From assembly GCA_945903645.1 (NCBI GenBank), contig CAMDOM010000004.1, positions 59,830 to 123,829 on the forward strand: a DNA stretch of 64,000 bases, written 5' to 3'. This stretch comes from Chryseobacterium gleum (GTDB taxonomy: Bacteria; Bacteroidota; Bacteroidia; UBA10329). Below, in pieces: positions 8,585 to 18,354 of this stretch. The notes beneath the pieces are model-generated. The model searched no databases, had not been told where the DNA came from, and was given only the letters and a program-made list of their open reading frames with translations. How positions within the stretch are numbered: the first letter of the stretch is position 1; each line of letters opens with the position of its first letter. The position numbers and the translations under genes were made by a program.

Positions 8585-11470
8585 ATGGCACTAAGCTGGA
8601 ACGAAATAAAAGACCGCGCATTAAGTTTCTCTAAAGAATGGGCTGACACTTCAAACGAGGAAGCAGATGCCAAGCCTTTTTTGGTGGAATTTTTTAATGT
8701 GTTTGGCATTAGCAGCAAGCGGGTTTCCACCTTTGAACATAGAGTAAAAAAACTAGACGACAAAGACGGCTACATCGACCTGCTTTGGAAAGGCACTATC
8801 CTTATTGAAATGAAAAGTCGGGGCAAAAACCTCGACCGTGCTTATCAGCAAGCCATAGACTACACCCACGGGCTACAGCAACACGAATTGCCCAAGTATA
8901 TTCTAGTTTCAGACTTCGAGCATTTTAGGCTCTACGACCTCGAAGAAGATAAACACATTGCCTTTAAGCTAAACGAACTGGTGCAGCATGTGCAGCATTT
9001 TGGCTACATCTTGGGCTACCAGAAAAAGGTGTATAAAGAGCAAGACCCTGCCAACATAAAAGCTGCCGAGTTGATGGGCAAGCTGCACGATAGGTTGGAA
9101 GAAATTGGCTACACCGGCCATGCGTTGGAGGTGTATTTGGTGCGGGTGCTGTTTCTGCTGTTTGCCGAAGACACCACCATTTTTAATAAACAGCAGTTTC
9201 AAGATTTCCTAGAGCAGCGCACCAACGAAGACGGAAGCGACTTGGCATCTAAACTGCAAGAATTGTTTCAGGTGTTAAACACCCCAGCCAACACCCGATT
9301 TAAGAACCTTGACGAGCAACTGGCCGACTTTCCGTATGTGAACGGAAAACTGTTTGAGGAGATATTGCCCACGGCAAGTTTCGATACCAAAATGCGACAA
9401 GCCTTGCTGAACTGTTGCTATATAGATTGGAGCAAAATATCGCCTGCCATTTTTGGGTCTATGTTTCAAAGTGTGATGAACCCCACCGAGCGCAGAAACC
9501 TTGGGGCACACTACACCAGCGAAACCAACATTCTGAAACTGATAAAGCCCTTGTTTTTGGATGAGTTGTGGGCGGAGTTTGAGAGCATAAAGGGCAACAA
9601 GAACAAGCTACCCGAATTTCATAAAAAACTAAGCACGCTAAAATTCCTTGACCCTGCTTGTGGCTGCGGTAATTTTTTGGTGATTACCTACCGCGAGTTG
9701 CGCTTGTTGGAATTAGAAATTTTAAGAGCATCGAATAAAACAGGACAAAGAGTATTTGACGTTAGAGAAATAATTTATCTTGACGTTGATATGATGTGTG
9801 GTATTGAATACGAAGAGTTTTCTGCACGGATAGCCGAAGTGGCCATGTGGCTCATAGACCACCAAATGAACATGCAAATAAGCAACGAGTTTGGACAATA
9901 CTTTGTGCGTTTGCCCTTGAAAAAAGCGGCCAAAATTGTGCATAGTGATGCGCTGAAAGTTGATTGGAATACATTGATGGGTTTGTCAGAAAAACCATAC
10001 GACATACTGGCAAATGAACTTAGAGTGTCGATGGTGGCCGAACCAATAACGCACTACGAAACCTTATCGGTAAAAACGAACATGTTGGTAAAGGAAAAAC
10101 CAGACAGAAAAGCTGCAACTAGCAACAGGTTGGTTTTTGACTACATCCTAGGCAATCCTCCATTTATTGGATCAAAGATTATGACTCAATCGCAACGCGA
10201 TGCGGTGGTCAACGAGTTTGACAATATCCAAGGTTCGGGAGTGTTGGATTATGTGACGGCTTGGTATGTTAAAGCAGCCAAGTACATACAAGGCACACGC
10301 ACCAAGGTTGCCTTTGTATCTACCAACTCAATTGTGCAAGGCGAACAAACCAGCATACTTTGGGGGCAAATGCTAAACAAATACGGTATCAAAATCCACT
10401 TTGCACACCGCACCTTTAAATGGAGCAACGAAGCAAAAGGCAATGCAGCAGTTTATTGTGTGATAGTGGGCTTTGCCAACTTCGATACTAATGACAAGCG
10501 CCTTTTTGAATACGAAGACATAAAAGGCGAAGCACACGAAATAAGAGCAAAAAATATCAATCCGTATTTAGTTGATGCAAAAGATATTCTAATTACAAAA
10601 AGAACTACACCACTTTGCAATGTTCCGAAAATGTTCAAAGGAAGTCAGCCTACTGATGGTGGAAATTTTCTATTTACCGAAGAAGAAAAAGATGAATTTC
10701 TGCGTAAAGAGCCAACGGCTGAAAAATATATTAAGCCACTCATTTCTGCTCACGAATTTTTAAATGGACATAAAAGATACTGCTTATGGCTTGTTGATGC
10801 AGAACCAAGTGAGATAAAACAAATGCCACATTTGCTAAATAGGATTGACGGTGTGAAACAGATGAGATTAAAAAGTTCAAAAAAAGCAACTATAAAATGG
10901 GCAAATCAGCCAATGCTTTTTACAGAAAATCGTCAACCAAAAGAGATTTATATTTTAGTTCCATCACATTCCTCTGAGAATAGAAATTATATTCCTATTG
11001 GTTTTATGTCCAAAGATAATATACTAAACAATTCTTGTTTGTCTGTTCCAAATGCTTCATTCTATCATTTTGGTATTTTGACTTCGATAATGCATATGAC
11101 TTGGGTTAAAAACTTATGTGGTCGAATCAAAAGTGATTATCGATATTCCAATGAAATTGTTTATACAAATTACCCATTTCCAGACAATCCAAACAACAAA
11201 CAAGTAAAAGCCATAGAAACAGCATCACAAAAAGTATTGGACGCAAGACTGCAATTTCCTAATAGCTCGCTTGCCGATTTGTACGACCCACTGACCATGC
11301 CCCCTGCATTGGTAAAAGCCCACAACGAGTTGGACAAGGCGGTTGACATGGCCTACCGCCCACAAGCCTTTACCAGCGAAGCCAACAGAATGGTGTATTT
11401 ATTCGAACTCTACGAAAAATACACCGCAGACCTTTTTACAAAAGAGAAGGTGAAAAAGGGGAAGAAATAA
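8585..11470 (+). CDS. MmeI-like Type IIL restriction-modification enzyme
   Basis: A 961-residue single-chain enzyme that should both methylate adenine and cut DNA at a distance from its site. The N-terminal nuclease has D65-x9-E75-x-K77, the same spacing as the D-x9-ExK site of MmeI. A helical connector follows (about 150-320). The gamma-class methyltransferase has motif I FLDPACGCGNFL (354-365) and motif IV NPPF (524-527). A target recognition domain (about 640-860) and a C-terminal helical part ending VYLFELYEKYTADLF complete the MmeI order. The length is close to MmeI (919). The recognition region is visibly AT-richer than the flanks. No separate methyltransferase or nuclease gene is next to it, as expected for this type. 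It sits between repeat-filled gaps. Confidence 0.93.
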   Translation: MALSWNEIKDRALSFSKEWADTSNEEADAKPFLVEFFNVFGISSKRVSTFEHRVKKLDDKDGYIDLLWKGTILIEMKSRGKNLDRAYQQAIDYTHGLQQHELPKYILVSDFEHFRLYDLEEDKHIAFKLNELVQHVQHFGYILGYQKKVYKEQDPANIKAAELMGKLHDRLEEIGYTGHALEVYLVRVLFLLFAEDTTIFNKQQFQDFLEQRTNEDGSDLASKLQELFQVLNTPANTRFKNLDEQLADFPYVNGKLFEEILPTASFDTKMRQALLNCCYIDWSKISPAIFGSMFQSVMNPTERRNLGAHYTSETNILKLIKPLFLDELWAEFESIKGNKNKLPEFHKKLSTLKFLDPACGCGNFLVITYRELRLLELEILRASNKTGQRVFDVREIIYLDVDMMCGIEYEEFSARIAEVAMWLIDHQMNMQISNEFGQYFVRLPLKKAAKIVHSDALKVDWNTLMGLSEKPYDILANELRVSMVAEPITHYETLSVKTNMLVKEKPDRKAATSNRLVFDYILGNPPFIGSKIMTQSQRDAVVNEFDNIQGSGVLDYVTAWYVKAAKYIQGTRTKVAFVSTNSIVQGEQTSILWGQMLNKYGIKIHFAHRTFKWSNEAKGNAAVYCVIVGFANFDTNDKRLFEYEDIKGEAHEIRAKNINPYLVDAKDILITKRTTPLCNVPKMFKGSQPTDGGNFLFTEEEKDEFLRKEPTAEKYIKPLISAHEFLNGHKRYCLWLVDAEPSEIKQMPHLLNRIDGVKQMRLKSSKKATIKWANQPMLFTENRQPKEIYILVPSHSSENRNYIPIGFMSKDNILNNSCLSVPNASFYHFGILTSIMHMTWVKNLCGRIKSDYRYSNEIVYTNYPFPDNPNNKQVKAIETASQKVLDARLQFPNSSLADLYDPLTMPPALVKAHNELDKAVDMAYRPQAFTSEANRMVYLFELYEKYTADLFTKEKVKKGKK

Positions 11471-11872
11471 TCGTTGCCCTATCTAAAACCAATAGATTGA
11501 TGAAGGAGATTGATGGGCTCTTTTATCGGGTGCGTCCTCGCTACCAAATCTATTAAAATAAAAGGTAACAGGTCAGGTGGCGACCATGCGGGCTGCGCGC
11601 GTTAGGGATTACGGACTAGTATTTATTAAAAAATTGTGTCCATAAATGCTGCGCAATTGCAGCGAAAATCCTTTTGCTTAGATTATTGCGAAAGGCAATG
11701 AACTCCCGTTGGTCGGTTGCTTCAGTCGTCCCTCCTTCGCAATGACGCAACGCACAGCCCGACCCCGCTTTTTTGGATGCGGGGAAACGCCCAAGTAACT
11801 ATCCTTAGGGGCATAGGCATCGGGGCGTACTCCACGCATCGTTCGTAGGTTTGCCGCTGTGAAAGCGCACGC
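11471..11872. other. Gap after the restriction gene, with a repeat
   Basis: No gene is supported in this 400-base gap. It contains the repeat at 11685-11747, and a G/C-rich stretch (11577-11620) near the end of the accessory block. No terminator with a T-run is seen after the restriction gene. Confidence 0.5.
11685..11747. repeat. Palindromic repeat related to the MITE and the left end
   Basis: Arms attgcgaa (11685-11692) and ttcgcaat (11736-11743) are inverted. Inside, gcaatgaactcccgttggtc and the next four bases (11695-11718) match 138-161 in 23 of 24 positions. The right part, ttgcttcagtcgtccctcct then tcgcaatgacgc, closely resembles the interior of the MITE-like element near 495-526. So three loci share parts of one repeat family. 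Confidence 0.6.
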
Positions 11873-13009
11873 ATGAATTCCCCCAAGGTCTATTTCCACA
11901 ATTTGGATGCGCTGCGGTTTGTGGCCTTTGTATTTATCTTTTTGGGGCATAGCTTGGATACCGCTAGTGCAGAAATCCTAGCCACAGATGCCTATGCTTG
12001 GGCCAAGCATTACATCTACATATTGGGCACCACGGGGTTTAGCTTCGCTTTTGTGCTTTCGAGCTATGTGAACACGTGGGTGATATTGGAAGAGCGGCAC
12101 CAGGCGGGCACCTTTAGCCCGTGGCGCTATTATGTGCGCAGGGCGTTGCGCATTTGGCCGTTGTATTTCGCGGTGCTTTTCCTTGGGTTTGTGGTGCTGC
12201 CCTTTTTTATGAACATGATAGGCGAAGGCTATACCGAGATGGGCAATCCGTGGTATTTCATTCTGTTTGTGGGCAATTTCTACCTCATAGACCATGGTTG
12301 GACGCACAGCCCCATCATTTCGGTGCTGTGGAGTGTGAGTGTGGAGGAGCAGTTTTACATCGTTTGGCCGTTTTTGTTGGTGGTGTTTCGCGGGTTTGAA
12401 AAATGGTTGATGGCCGCATTGCTCGTGGTGTTTGCCGCCACCACGGTGTATTATTTCCATACGGATGTGCATCTGTGGTTTCACACGCTATTTCTGCTGA
12501 GTGATATTTGTATAGGCGCTGTGTTTGCGTTCATTTCGTTTCATCGCAATTGGGGTTTTCAGTGGTTGGTGCAACTACGTAAACCCGCTATTGCGGCTAT
12601 TTATATGCTTTTTGTGGCGTGTTTGGTGTTTTACACCGATGTGTTTCAAAACGAAGCATGGGCCAGCCCAGCACTACTCATTTTCGAGAAGGTGTTGTTT
12701 GCCAGCTTGCTTGGGTTCTTCATTTTCGAGCAGAATTTTAGCCCCAATAGCGTGTTCAAATTCGGGCAATTGAAGATGTTCACCTACCTCGGCATGTTGA
12801 GCTATGGCTTGTTTTGCTTTCACGAAATTGGGTTGTTGGTGGCCAATCGGGTGTTGGAGTTTGTAGCCCTAGATGCTAGCATCATCCCCTTTTTGGTGCT
12901 AAAACCTGTAGTTGCGTTTCTGTTCATTTTGCCCATAGCGCATCTCAGTTGGAACTATTTCGAAAAACCCTTCTTGCGATTGAAACGGCATTTTTACACC
13001 CCGCGATAA
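11873..13009 (+). CDS. Acyltransferase family 3 membrane protein (OafA-like)
   Basis: A 378-residue integral membrane protein of the acyltransferase-3 family, which moves acetyl or other acyl groups onto glycans, lipids or lipopolysaccharide in the envelope. The N-terminus has the family motif NLDALRFVAFVFIFLGHS (residues 10-27), whose His is the proposed catalytic residue. YYVRRALRIWPLYF follows near 85, and SPIISVLWSVSVEEQFYIVW near 150. About ten membrane spans are visible, and the protein ends with a basic tail. The acceptor cannot be told from sequence. It lies 24 bases upstream of pssA on the same strand. Confidence 0.9.
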   Translation: MNSPKVYFHNLDALRFVAFVFIFLGHSLDTASAEILATDAYAWAKHYIYILGTTGFSFAFVLSSYVNTWVILEERHQAGTFSPWRYYVRRALRIWPLYFAVLFLGFVVLPFFMNMIGEGYTEMGNPWYFILFVGNFYLIDHGWTHSPIISVLWSVSVEEQFYIVWPFLLVVFRGFEKWLMAALLVVFAATTVYYFHTDVHLWFHTLFLLSDICIGAVFAFISFHRNWGFQWLVQLRKPAIAAIYMLFVACLVFYTDVFQNEAWASPALLIFEKVLFASLLGFFIFEQNFSPNSVFKFGQLKMFTYLGMLSYGLFCFHEIGLLVANRVLEFVALDASIIPFLVLKPVVAFLFILPIAHLSWNYFEKPFLRLKRHFYTPR

Positions 13010-13020
13010 CGTCAACCTGT

Positions 13021-13028
13021 TACCTTCG
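13021..13028 (+). promoter_or_regulatory. Possible -7 box immediately before pssA
   Basis: TACCTTCG ends 5 bases before the pssA ATG at 13034. It resembles TAnnTTTG and would give a leaderless or near-leaderless message. Weak call, because pssA could also be read from the upstream acyltransferase gene. Confidence 0.25.
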
Positions 13029-13033
13029 CGGCC

Positions 13034-13771
13034 ATGAACATCCTTCGGCATCTTCCCAATTTCATCACTAGTATGAACCTGCTTTGTGGGTGCTTGGCGT
13101 TGGTTTCCATCTTCAATGGAGATGCCTTGCTGGCTGCTGGGCTGGTGGTTTTGGCGGCCATTCTCGACTTTTTTGATGGGTTTGCTGCGCGCTTGCTGCA
13201 TGTGTCATCGCCCATAGGCAAAGAGCTCGATTCGCTGGCCGATGGAGTTACGTTTGGCGTGGTGCCCGGCATGATGCTTCTGTTTTATTTGAAGCAAACC
13301 ATGGGAGTTGAAGGGCTGTCGTTGCAGGCTTTTGCGCAACATCCATTACTTATTGCTCCTTTAGCAGTGCCGATTTTTTCTGCACTTCGGTTGGCTAAGT
13401 TCAATGTGGACGAGCGGCAGTCGGATAGCTTTAGAGGTTTGCCCACACCTGCCAGTGCGCTTTGGGTTATTGCTATTCCAGTAATGTTGTGGTATGTGCC
13501 CAGCTATTTGCCCATAAATCCTGCTGCGTTTGTGCTTTCGCAAGCATTCCTCATTGGTTCGAGCATTGGGTTGTCGGCAATTATGGTGAGCGATATTCCG
13601 TTGTTGGCCATGAAATTCAAGCAATTTGGATGGAAAGGGAATGAAATTCGGTATGTGTTCTTGATAACATCCGTGGTGCTGTTGATAATTCTACAGACTA
13701 TGGCCATACCCTGCATCTTACTTTTGTATGTACTCCTTTCTATTGCCAATAACCAACTGAAAACCAAATGA
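13034..13771 (+). CDS. pssA: CDP-diacylglycerol--serine O-phosphatidyltransferase
   Basis: This membrane enzyme makes phosphatidylserine, the precursor of phosphatidylethanolamine, from CDP-diacylglycerol and serine. The CDP-alcohol phosphotransferase motif D-G-x2-A-R-x8-G-x3-D-x3-D is exact: Asp48, Gly49, Ala52, Arg53, Gly62, Asp66, Asp70. Several membrane spans follow. The length of 245 residues fits the Gram-positive/Bacteroidota type II PssA. It overlaps purS by 4 bases (ATGA), so the two are coupled. No psd (decarboxylase) gene is in the window. The assignment to serine rather than another alcohol rests on family resemblance. Confidence 0.9.
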   Translation: MNILRHLPNFITSMNLLCGCLALVSIFNGDALLAAGLVVLAAILDFFDGFAARLLHVSSPIGKELDSLADGVTFGVVPGMMLLFYLKQTMGVEGLSLQAFAQHPLLIAPLAVPIFSALRLAKFNVDERQSDSFRGLPTPASALWVIAIPVMLWYVPSYLPINPAAFVLSQAFLIGSSIGLSAIMVSDIPLLAMKFKQFGWKGNEIRYVFLITSVVLLIILQTMAIPCILLLYVLLSIANNQLKTK

Positions 13772-14019
13772 AATTTCGCGCTGAGATTGATGTGATGCCC
13801 CTAAAAGAATTGCTTGACCCGCAAGGCAAGGCCGTAAGTTCGAGCATGAAAAACCTTGGCCTTCCAGAGATTGGAAACGTGCGCATTGGCAAGCATATTT
13901 CGCTTGAAGTAGAGGCGGCAGACGAGGCCACAGCCAAGCAAAAGGTAGAAAAAGCGTGTAAAGATTTGCTTGCCAATCAGATTATGGAAAGCTTCGAAGT
14001 GAAGCTTTTCGCGGCTTAG
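13768..14019 (+). CDS. purS: Phosphoribosylformylglycinamidine synthase subunit PurS
   Basis: An 83-residue protein of the PurS family, the small subunit that bridges PurQ and PurL in the fourth step of purine synthesis (FGAR to FGAM). The start KFRAEIDVMPLKELLDPQGK and the following AVSSSMKNLGLPEIGNVRIG match the family's typical K-hxDPQGxAV and LG pattern. The length is normal. It overlaps pssA by 4 bases and ends 3 bases before the convergent lptB stop. purL and purQ are not in this window, so it is separated from its partners. Confidence 0.9.
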   Translation: MKFRAEIDVMPLKELLDPQGKAVSSSMKNLGLPEIGNVRIGKHISLEVEAADEATAKQKVEKACKDLLANQIMESFEVKLFAA

Positions 14020-14022
14020 AGG

Positions 14023-14748
14023 CTATCCGCGCAACACAAAATTCTGTCCGAGATACACCCTGCGCACTTGCTCATCGTTGGCAAGTTCTTCGGCAGTGCC
14101 TGCTTTTAGTATCGAACCTTCGAATAGGAGATACGAGCGGTCGGTAATAGTCAACGTTTCGTGCACATTATGGTCGGTAATGAGAATGCCGATGTTGCGG
14201 TGCTTCAGTTTAGCCACAATCTCTTGAATATCCTCAACCGCAATGGGGTCTACGCCTGCAAAGGGCTCATCGAGTAATATAAAAGCGGGGTCCACAGCCA
14301 AGGCACGGGCTATTTCGGTTCTACGTCTCTCTCCTCCGCTCAGCAAATCGCCACGATTGGTGCGCACATGATTTAGTCCGAACTCGGCTAGCAATTCTTC
14401 CAACTTCTCGTGCTGCACTTGTTTGCTTGCACCCTTCATTTCGAGCACTGCTAAGATGTTGTCTTCCACACTTAGCTTGCGAAACACGCTTGCTTCCTGC
14501 GCCAAATAACCAATGCCCAATTGGGCTCTGCGATACATAGGCAGGCTGGTAATGTCGCGGTCGTCTAAGTAAATTTGCCCTTCGTTGGGACGAATAAGTC
14601 CCACAATCATATAGAACGAAGTGGTTTTTCCGGCACCGTTGGGGCCCAAAAGCCCTACTACTTCGCCTTGGTTCACCTCAATGCTCACACCTTTCACAAC
14701 AGTGCGGCTGCCATAGCGTTTAATGATGTTTTCAGCGCGTAGTCTCAT
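14023..14748 (-). CDS. lptB: LPS export ABC transporter ATPase LptB
   Basis: The cytoplasmic ATPase that powers lipopolysaccharide extraction from the inner membrane with LptF and LptG. Visible are Walker [12 protein letters not shown] (about residues 35-45), the signature [15 protein letters not shown] (about 136-150), Walker [15 protein letters not shown] and the switch histidine in [12 protein letters not shown]. The length of 241 residues is typical. It lies 3 bases downstream of the DUF5686 gene, with tatC before that, so the three may be one operon. One LptF/G-type permease is encoded at 33195-34274. Confidence 0.94.
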   Translation of the reverse strand: MRLRAENIIKRYGSRTVVKGVSIEVNQGEVVGLLGPNGAGKTTSFYMIVGLIRPNEGQIYLDDRDITSLPMYRRAQLGIGYLAQEASVFRKLSVEDNILAVLEMKGASKQVQHEKLEELLAEFGLNHVRTNRGDLLSGGERRRTEIARALAVDPAFILLDEPFAGVDPIAVEDIQEIVAKLKHRNIGILITDHNVHETLTITDRSYLLFEGSILKAGTAEELANDEQVRRVYLGQNFVLRG

Positions 14749-14751
14749 CGC

Positions 14752-17373
14752 TTAGAAACGAATTGCAAACCTCACTTTCACGCCCCAACCTCTGCCCGAC
14801 TTATCTGAACCCAACCTAGGCACTCCTTCCAAATTAAGATAGGTGAATCGTTTTACCACATCAATACTTATCACCTTAAATATGTTTTCTATGCCGAAAC
14901 TTGCTTCTATATAGGGCATATTTCGCAGGGTATGGGTTACTTCGGTAAGAACAATATTGCCTTGAGCATCACGCACTATGTCGCCATTATTATCACGTTT
15001 CTCGCGCGTTGGAAATAGGAACGTGCGATCCATATCACCATTAAAGTCTTTGGAATCTGGATTGTTTTTGTTGCTAACATCACCCCAAACCCCTTTTACT
15101 CCAACCGTTTCGCGCCATTTCAACTTTTGCAGAAACGGGATTTTATTGAACAACGCTCCATTAAAATGATGGTAATAATCGAGCGAGATGTAGCGGTCGC
15201 TCACAAACTCAAACCAATTCATAAGGTTAAAACTATTGGGATCGGCAAAGAAGGTTTGATTGCCTTTGTGTACAAAAAGTAAGGGGAAAGGAACGGTTCC
15301 AAACATATATCCACCCTCAAACTGTAAATCGCCAAAGCCAATTGGCGCCATATACATCCGTTTAAAAACTCGAAGTCCTATTCTATGAAACTCGTAATTA
15401 CTGCCCAGCAGCGTTGGAATTCCGTAGGTATAATTGGCCTCAATTATGGGTTGTTTCCCCTTGATAGGCACCCGCTTTGAACGGCCTTCATAAAAACGTG
15501 CTTGAGGTGAATAACGTAAGGAAACACCCACTTCGTTGGTAATTACATCCCGCGGACTTTGAAGCTCAGCATTCACAGGTTTAAAAAACAATAGACCAGC
15601 TGGCTGAATTCTACGATGCTCCAAATTGAGCCCTGCACTAAAGCCAAAATCCCAGTCTTTGCTATACCCAACCCGATACGAATCGTAGTAAATCATCATG
15701 TTAGACACTCCGGTTCTAAACGAGAGGAAGATGTTATCTTCTGTGGCAATCATCAAATCTTGCCCGGGCATTTTCACATCGCGTTGAAACTCCACGTCAA
15801 TTTGATGATAGGGTCTTCTGCTCAAGAAATAGGTTGCTCCTGCACCAAACTTAGCCCTCCTATCCACTCTTTTATCCAATCCATAGGCTCCGTATGCTTC
15901 GAGCATAACCTTTTCACTGAACTTTTTATTGGTTCTTACGCCAAAACGGAACCGCCATTTCTCCACTTGGTTGGCGCTCACTAGCGAATACAGCGGGCCA
16001 ATATCAACTGGTCCCACTTCGTAAAACCCAGACAACAGAAGGAACAAGATATTCATGGCGCGTTTGAAGGCTGGAAGCTCCTTCATTTGCTTAGTCATGG
16101 TGTACACACCCGCCTCATTTTCATTCAATTCTTCGGTCCGCTCTTCCTTCCAGAATTCTTCTGATTTCTTGGCGGCATCTTCCATAATTATATATGCCCC
16201 CGGTCGGGCCCAAATACTATCTGGAGCGGGTTCGTTGACTTTGATATTTTCGTATGAAACAGTTTTTTGTCCGAACATGCCCATGTTGCTGTTCAGCAAA
16301 TTGTAGTCGATGGTCATTTGATCGCGAGCAATGTACCAACCCAATGAATCGCTGTGATTGAATACTTGGTCTATAACCAAATCGCTAACAAAATTGATAT
16401 TGGCAGCGCGGGTAATCCCCATATTCACCTGCTTTACTGCGTAGGATGAATCCATCGCAATCCACAAATCACCCCGAAAAGCTAAATCGGCTGGGCTTCT
16501 CCCCTGAAAGGCCAATCTGATGCACTTCACACTATCTACCATGGTGGTATCCATGATGAAATACTTATATGTAATAAGTGCCAAAGTGGAAATAGGACTT
16601 ACGAAATCCTTTTCCATCAACTGCACCGTGTTGTCGTAGATATCTATATCCTGATAGATTTTATCTAAGAAATAACCAATACCTTCTTCGTCCATAAACT
16701 CTTGGAAGCCTACCGATTTTTTGGCAAACTCAAATTCCTTGCTACTTGCGGGTGTGTTACGAAAGTACATGGTGGTCTTCTTCTCCGTAAGATAAAGTGG
16801 CAAATAGGGCTTGCCATTCACTTCGGACGTGTCAATATATTCCCACATAAAGGCGAACTTCTTAAACGCCTTACGGTTCATAAACTCCTCGGTGATGTTG
16901 TTTATGTCAAGTCTCAGTTTTTCGTATTTATCAAACTGATAATGCTCGAAACCTTCCCTCCTATTTTGGTCTTTGTGCGCAATTACGCGCTCAATAAGAT
17001 CTACTGCTGGATTTCCCTTGTTTTTGTAGCGCTGCTTGCCCGCTTTCACAGTCACTTCTTGCACCTTAATACTAGTGCTGCCAAGTTTGAAATCAATAGT
17101 TTGATTTGCGCCTAAAGCAACAGACTTCTGTTGGGCTTCATACCCCAGAAAAGAAGCCTGCAATTTACTGGAGCCCCAGTTGGTTTCAATGCTATACTTT
17201 CCGTTAAAATCGGTAGTGGTACCAACGTTTTTGTCTACAAAAGAGATGTTGACAAATGGCAATGGTTCGCCTGTTAAAGCATCTGTAACGGTGCCTTTTA
17301 CTCTTGTTTTATCCTGTGAAAGTGAAACTAACGGCAATAAGGCAAAAAACCAAAAAACTAGACTTTTCCTCAT
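14752..17373 (-). CDS. DUF5686 outer-membrane protein with carboxypeptidase-like plug
   Basis: An 873-residue exported protein. A signal peptide (about 1-19) is followed by a CarboxypepD_reg-like beta-sandwich (about 22-105: VKGTVTDALTGEPLPFVNIS) and then a DUF5686 region to the end, rich in alternating aromatic and polar residues as in an outer-membrane beta-barrel. The protein ends KVRFAIRF, with a terminal Phe as in barrel proteins. The family is widespread in Bacteroidota, and its function is not established. It sits between tatC and lptB, so a role in envelope assembly is possible but only inferred. Confidence 0.85.
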   Translation of the reverse strand: MRKSLVFWFFALLPLVSLSQDKTRVKGTVTDALTGEPLPFVNISFVDKNVGTTTDFNGKYSIETNWGSSKLQASFLGYEAQQKSVALGANQTIDFKLGSTSIKVQEVTVKAGKQRYKNKGNPAVDLIERVIAHKDQNRREGFEHYQFDKYEKLRLDINNITEEFMNRKAFKKFAFMWEYIDTSEVNGKPYLPLYLTEKKTTMYFRNTPASSKEFEFAKKSVGFQEFMDEEGIGYFLDKIYQDIDIYDNTVQLMEKDFVSPISTLALITYKYFIMDTTMVDSVKCIRLAFQGRSPADLAFRGDLWIAMDSSYAVKQVNMGITRAANINFVSDLVIDQVFNHSDSLGWYIARDQMTIDYNLLNSNMGMFGQKTVSYENIKVNEPAPDSIWARPGAYIIMEDAAKKSEEFWKEERTEELNENEAGVYTMTKQMKELPAFKRAMNILFLLLSGFYEVGPVDIGPLYSLVSANQVEKWRFRFGVRTNKKFSEKVMLEAYGAYGLDKRVDRRAKFGAGATYFLSRRPYHQIDVEFQRDVKMPGQDLMIATEDNIFLSFRTGVSNMMIYYDSYRVGYSKDWDFGFSAGLNLEHRRIQPAGLLFFKPVNAELQSPRDVITNEVGVSLRYSPQARFYEGRSKRVPIKGKQPIIEANYTYGIPTLLGSNYEFHRIGLRVFKRMYMAPIGFGDLQFEGGYMFGTVPFPLLFVHKGNQTFFADPNSFNLMNWFEFVSDRYISLDYYHHFNGALFNKIPFLQKLKWRETVGVKGVWGDVSNKNNPDSKDFNGDMDRTFLFPTREKRDNNGDIVRDAQGNIVLTEVTHTLRNMPYIEASFGIENIFKVISIDVVKRFTYLNLEGVPRLGSDKSGRGWGVKVRFAIRF

Positions 17374-17426
17374 GCTATTTTACTCCGTATTATCATCTTT
17401 TTTTTGGGAATGCGAAGGTACTCCAT

Positions 17427-18260
17427 TTAGGCCTTTAGTCTACTACTACGCAATACAGCTGCAGAAACATAAATACTAATTTCATAAAGCACCAACAACG
17501 GTAATGAAACCAAGATTTGACTTGCCACATCAGGCGGAGTAATTACGGCAGCAATAATTAAGATAACTACTATGGAATGCCTGCGGTAAGTGCGCATGAA
17601 CTCGGGAGTAACCAATCCGATTTTGGTGAGGAAATAGATGAGAATGGGCATCTCAAAAACTAGCCCAGTAGCCAATACTAACGTAGCCAAAGTGGTGAAA
17701 TACGAATTGAGGTCAATTTGATTTACAATCAATTCGCTTACTTGATAATTGCCCAAGAAATTGATCGACATGGGTGCAATTACGTAATACCCAAACAGCA
17801 CGCCCATCATGAATAACACGGATGTATAAAACACCATTCCATTGGCATACTTACGCTCTGTTTTGTAAAGTCCAGGCTTTATAAACCGCCAAATTTCAAA
17901 AATCAGATACGGAAAAGCCAACACTAATCCGGAAATAAGAGCAACAAACATGTGGGTGGTAAACTGTCCCGACATAGTCGTATTAATCAGGATAAAATTC
18001 ATTTTCCCAATACACAACAAGTCTGACAATCCAGAGCGTTGCGATGCTTCACACAACAGGCGATAGGTAACAAAATCAGAGCGCATTGGGCCCAAAAGCA
18101 CAGTATCGAACACGAACGATTTGGCGAAAAACGCTACTAAACCACAAATAACAATTGCGGATGCAGAACGAACCAAATGCCATCTCAAAACCTCTAGATG
18201 CTGCAAAAAAGACATCTCGCCTTTTTCCATTACATCATCCTCAAGTACGTCATCGCTCAT
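17427..18260 (-). CDS. tatC: Sec-independent protein translocase TatC
   Basis: The core receptor of the twin-arginine pathway, which moves folded proteins across the inner membrane. The N-terminus carries the typical MSFLQHLEVLRWHLVRSA motif. Six membrane spans follow, with FEIWRFIKPGLYKTERKYA near 125 and MPILIYFLTKIGLV near 203, both TatC hallmarks. The length of 277 residues is normal for this phylum. No tatA or tatB is in the window. A TATCTTTG box (18265-18272) ends 4 bases before the ATG. The gene leads the minus-strand run with the DUF5686 gene and lptB. Confidence 0.94.
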   Translation of the reverse strand: MSDDVLEDDVMEKGEMSFLQHLEVLRWHLVRSASAIVICGLVAFFAKSFVFDTVLLGPMRSDFVTYRLLCEASQRSGLSDLLCIGKMNFILINTTMSGQFTTHMFVALISGLVLAFPYLIFEIWRFIKPGLYKTERKYANGMVFYTSVLFMMGVLFGYYVIAPMSINFLGNYQVSELIVNQIDLNSYFTTLATLVLATGLVFEMPILIYFLTKIGLVTPEFMRTYRRHSIVVILIIAAVITPPDVASQILVSLPLLVLYEISIYVSAAVLRSSRLKA

Positions 18261-18264
18261 GCGG

Positions 18265-18272
18265 CAAAGATA
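18265..18272 (-). promoter_or_regulatory. Possible -7 box before tatC
   Basis: The minus strand reads TATCTTTG, a perfect TAnnTTTG, ending 4 bases before the tatC ATG. If it is a promoter, the message would be leaderless. No TTTG at the -33 spacing was found. Confidence 0.3.
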
Positions 18273-18354
18273 GAAGGCTAACTAGCCCATTTGATGCATC
18301 ATAGTTCAGACTTTTTTGTTGATATTTTCTTTAGCATAGTTATTTTCGCCATTG

